The position numbers were made by a program, and so were the translations under genes. DNA of 64,000 bases, taken from Shouchella shacheensis. GTDB lineage: Bacteria > Bacillota > Bacilli > Bacillales > Bacillaceae_D. The notes below the pieces were generated by a model that saw nothing but the letters and a program-made list of their open reading frames with translations, was not told where the DNA came from and searched no databases. Numbering within the stretch: the stretch's first letter is position 1; every line of letters starts with the position of its first letter. Positions 63,564 to 64,000 of the stretch are shown here, one piece after another. The stretch is from contig NZ_KQ947393.1 of the NCBI RefSeq assembly GCF_001484965.1, positions 138,234 through 202,233 of the forward strand. The letters are read 5' to 3'.

Positions 63564-63570
63564 TGACGAT

Positions 63571-64000
63571 TTATACGTTTCGATGTCTTGGTCTGGCGTG
63601 AGGATGCTGTCGCGATTTTGGCGGTCCTAAAACTTCAGCCCAGACCACACCTTTCATCACTTCGCTGTTAGAAAGTTGATTCAAACGCAAATCAAGACGA
63701 TTGGTTGAACTGGATGGATTACGCTCAAGCTGAACCTCCTCGCCAATCGCTCCAACGACAGTTTCGGTAAGCTCTTTGTTCCTGGAACGCACGTGCTCTA
63801 AACGCTCGTACATGTCCCGTTGAGAAGCCACGCTGTCTGACTCGTTTTCTTCTGCTGGGCGACCAAGCGGCCCTGAAGGCGAGGGGCCAGCAGGAGAATT
63901 AGGTTTCGAGGAGGATTCTTCCTTGGGCTCAGATGCACTTGGAAAAAAATCCTCCCATCTAATCTCTCGCTCCTGTCGTTGCTCTGCCTCCTGCGGCTGT
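63571..64000 (-). CDS. Unrecognised protein, C-terminal part (runs off the right edge)
   Basis: The last 142 residues are visible, open to the window edge. The first part is a low-complexity acidic/Pro/Ser linker (REIRWEDFFPSASEPKEE, then SPAGPSPSGPLGRPAEENESDS), then a short helical stretch (YERLEHVRSRNKELTETVVG), then LRLNQLSNSEVMKGVVWAEVL and a basic His/Arg/Pro tail (GPPKSRQHPHARPRHRN). I do not recognise it. It occupies the place before yqfC where B. subtilis has yqfB/yqfA. A strong terminator follows, eight bases past the stop. Confidence 0.7.
   Translation of the reverse strand, partial: QPQEAEQRQEREIRWEDFFPSASEPKEESSSKPNSPAGPSPSGPLGRPAEENESDSVASQRDMYERLEHVRSRNKELTETVVGAIGEEVQLERNPSSSTNRLDLRLNQLSNSEVMKGVVWAEVLGPPKSRQHPHARPRHRNV

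Overview
The window reads as the chromosome of a low-to-medium GC Gram-positive of the family Bacillaceae (Bacillus sensu lato, possibly an alkaliphilic or salt-tolerant relative). This rests on the right-hand 20 kb, whose order yqfC-yqfD-phoH-yqfF-ybeY-dgkA-cdd-era-yqzL-recO-glyQ-glyS-ccpN-ppsR-yqxD-dnaG-sigA-cccA-trmK-yqfO is the Bacillus core order, together with strong GGAGG ribosome sites, a glycine T-box, CcpA (cre)-like sites, and AraC and YesM/YesN-type regulators. No rRNA, tRNA, CRISPR, phage or transposase gene was seen.

The left 43 kb is accessory carbohydrate metabolism in four blocks. (1) 1-10.7 kb, visibly more AT-rich: two sulfatase-like enzymes with Thr where the formylglycine residue should be, a YesL-like membrane protein, an AraC regulator, and an operon of Gfo/Idh/MocA oxidoreductase - lipoprotein - two permeases - TIM-barrel isomerase - second Gfo. 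(2) 10.8-22.5 kb: L-rhamnose use (rhaB, rhaA, rhaEW, rhaM, two tandem AraC regulators, and a divergent symporter plus GH78 alpha-L-rhamnosidase). (3) 22.9-27.0 kb: two more Gfo oxidoreductases, an AraC regulator and a second TIM-barrel isomerase, which may form an oxidoreductive glycoside pathway. (4) 27.3-43.3 kb, all on the minus strand: a secreted GH85 endo-beta-N-acetylglucosaminidase, an LplABC-like ABC importer without ATPase, a YesM/YesN two-component system, a YesL-like protein, a GH125 alpha-1,6-mannosidase, the wreck of one GH38 alpha-mannosidase and an intact GH38. I read this as a high-mannose N-glycan foraging locus: release outside the cell, import, and trimming in the cytosol.

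The right 20 kb (43.6-63.0 kb) holds the conserved genes for tRNA and rRNA modification, replication primase, the main sigma factor, glycyl-tRNA synthetase, repair, GTPase Era, lipid kinase, c-di-AMP phosphodiesterase and sporulation proteins. A partial, unrecognised gene runs off the right edge.

The most unusual signal is a family of about 124-bp structured repeats: one copy at 25.2 kb, two at 60.3-60.6 kb, three at 63.15-63.53 kb. Their stems change on both arms together between copies, and they tend to start exactly at the T-tract of an intrinsic terminator. One copy supplies the last ten codons and stop of a dehydrogenase gene; two others separate phoH from yqfF. A second recurring signal is a cre-like sequence placed directly before the ribosome site of several sugar genes.
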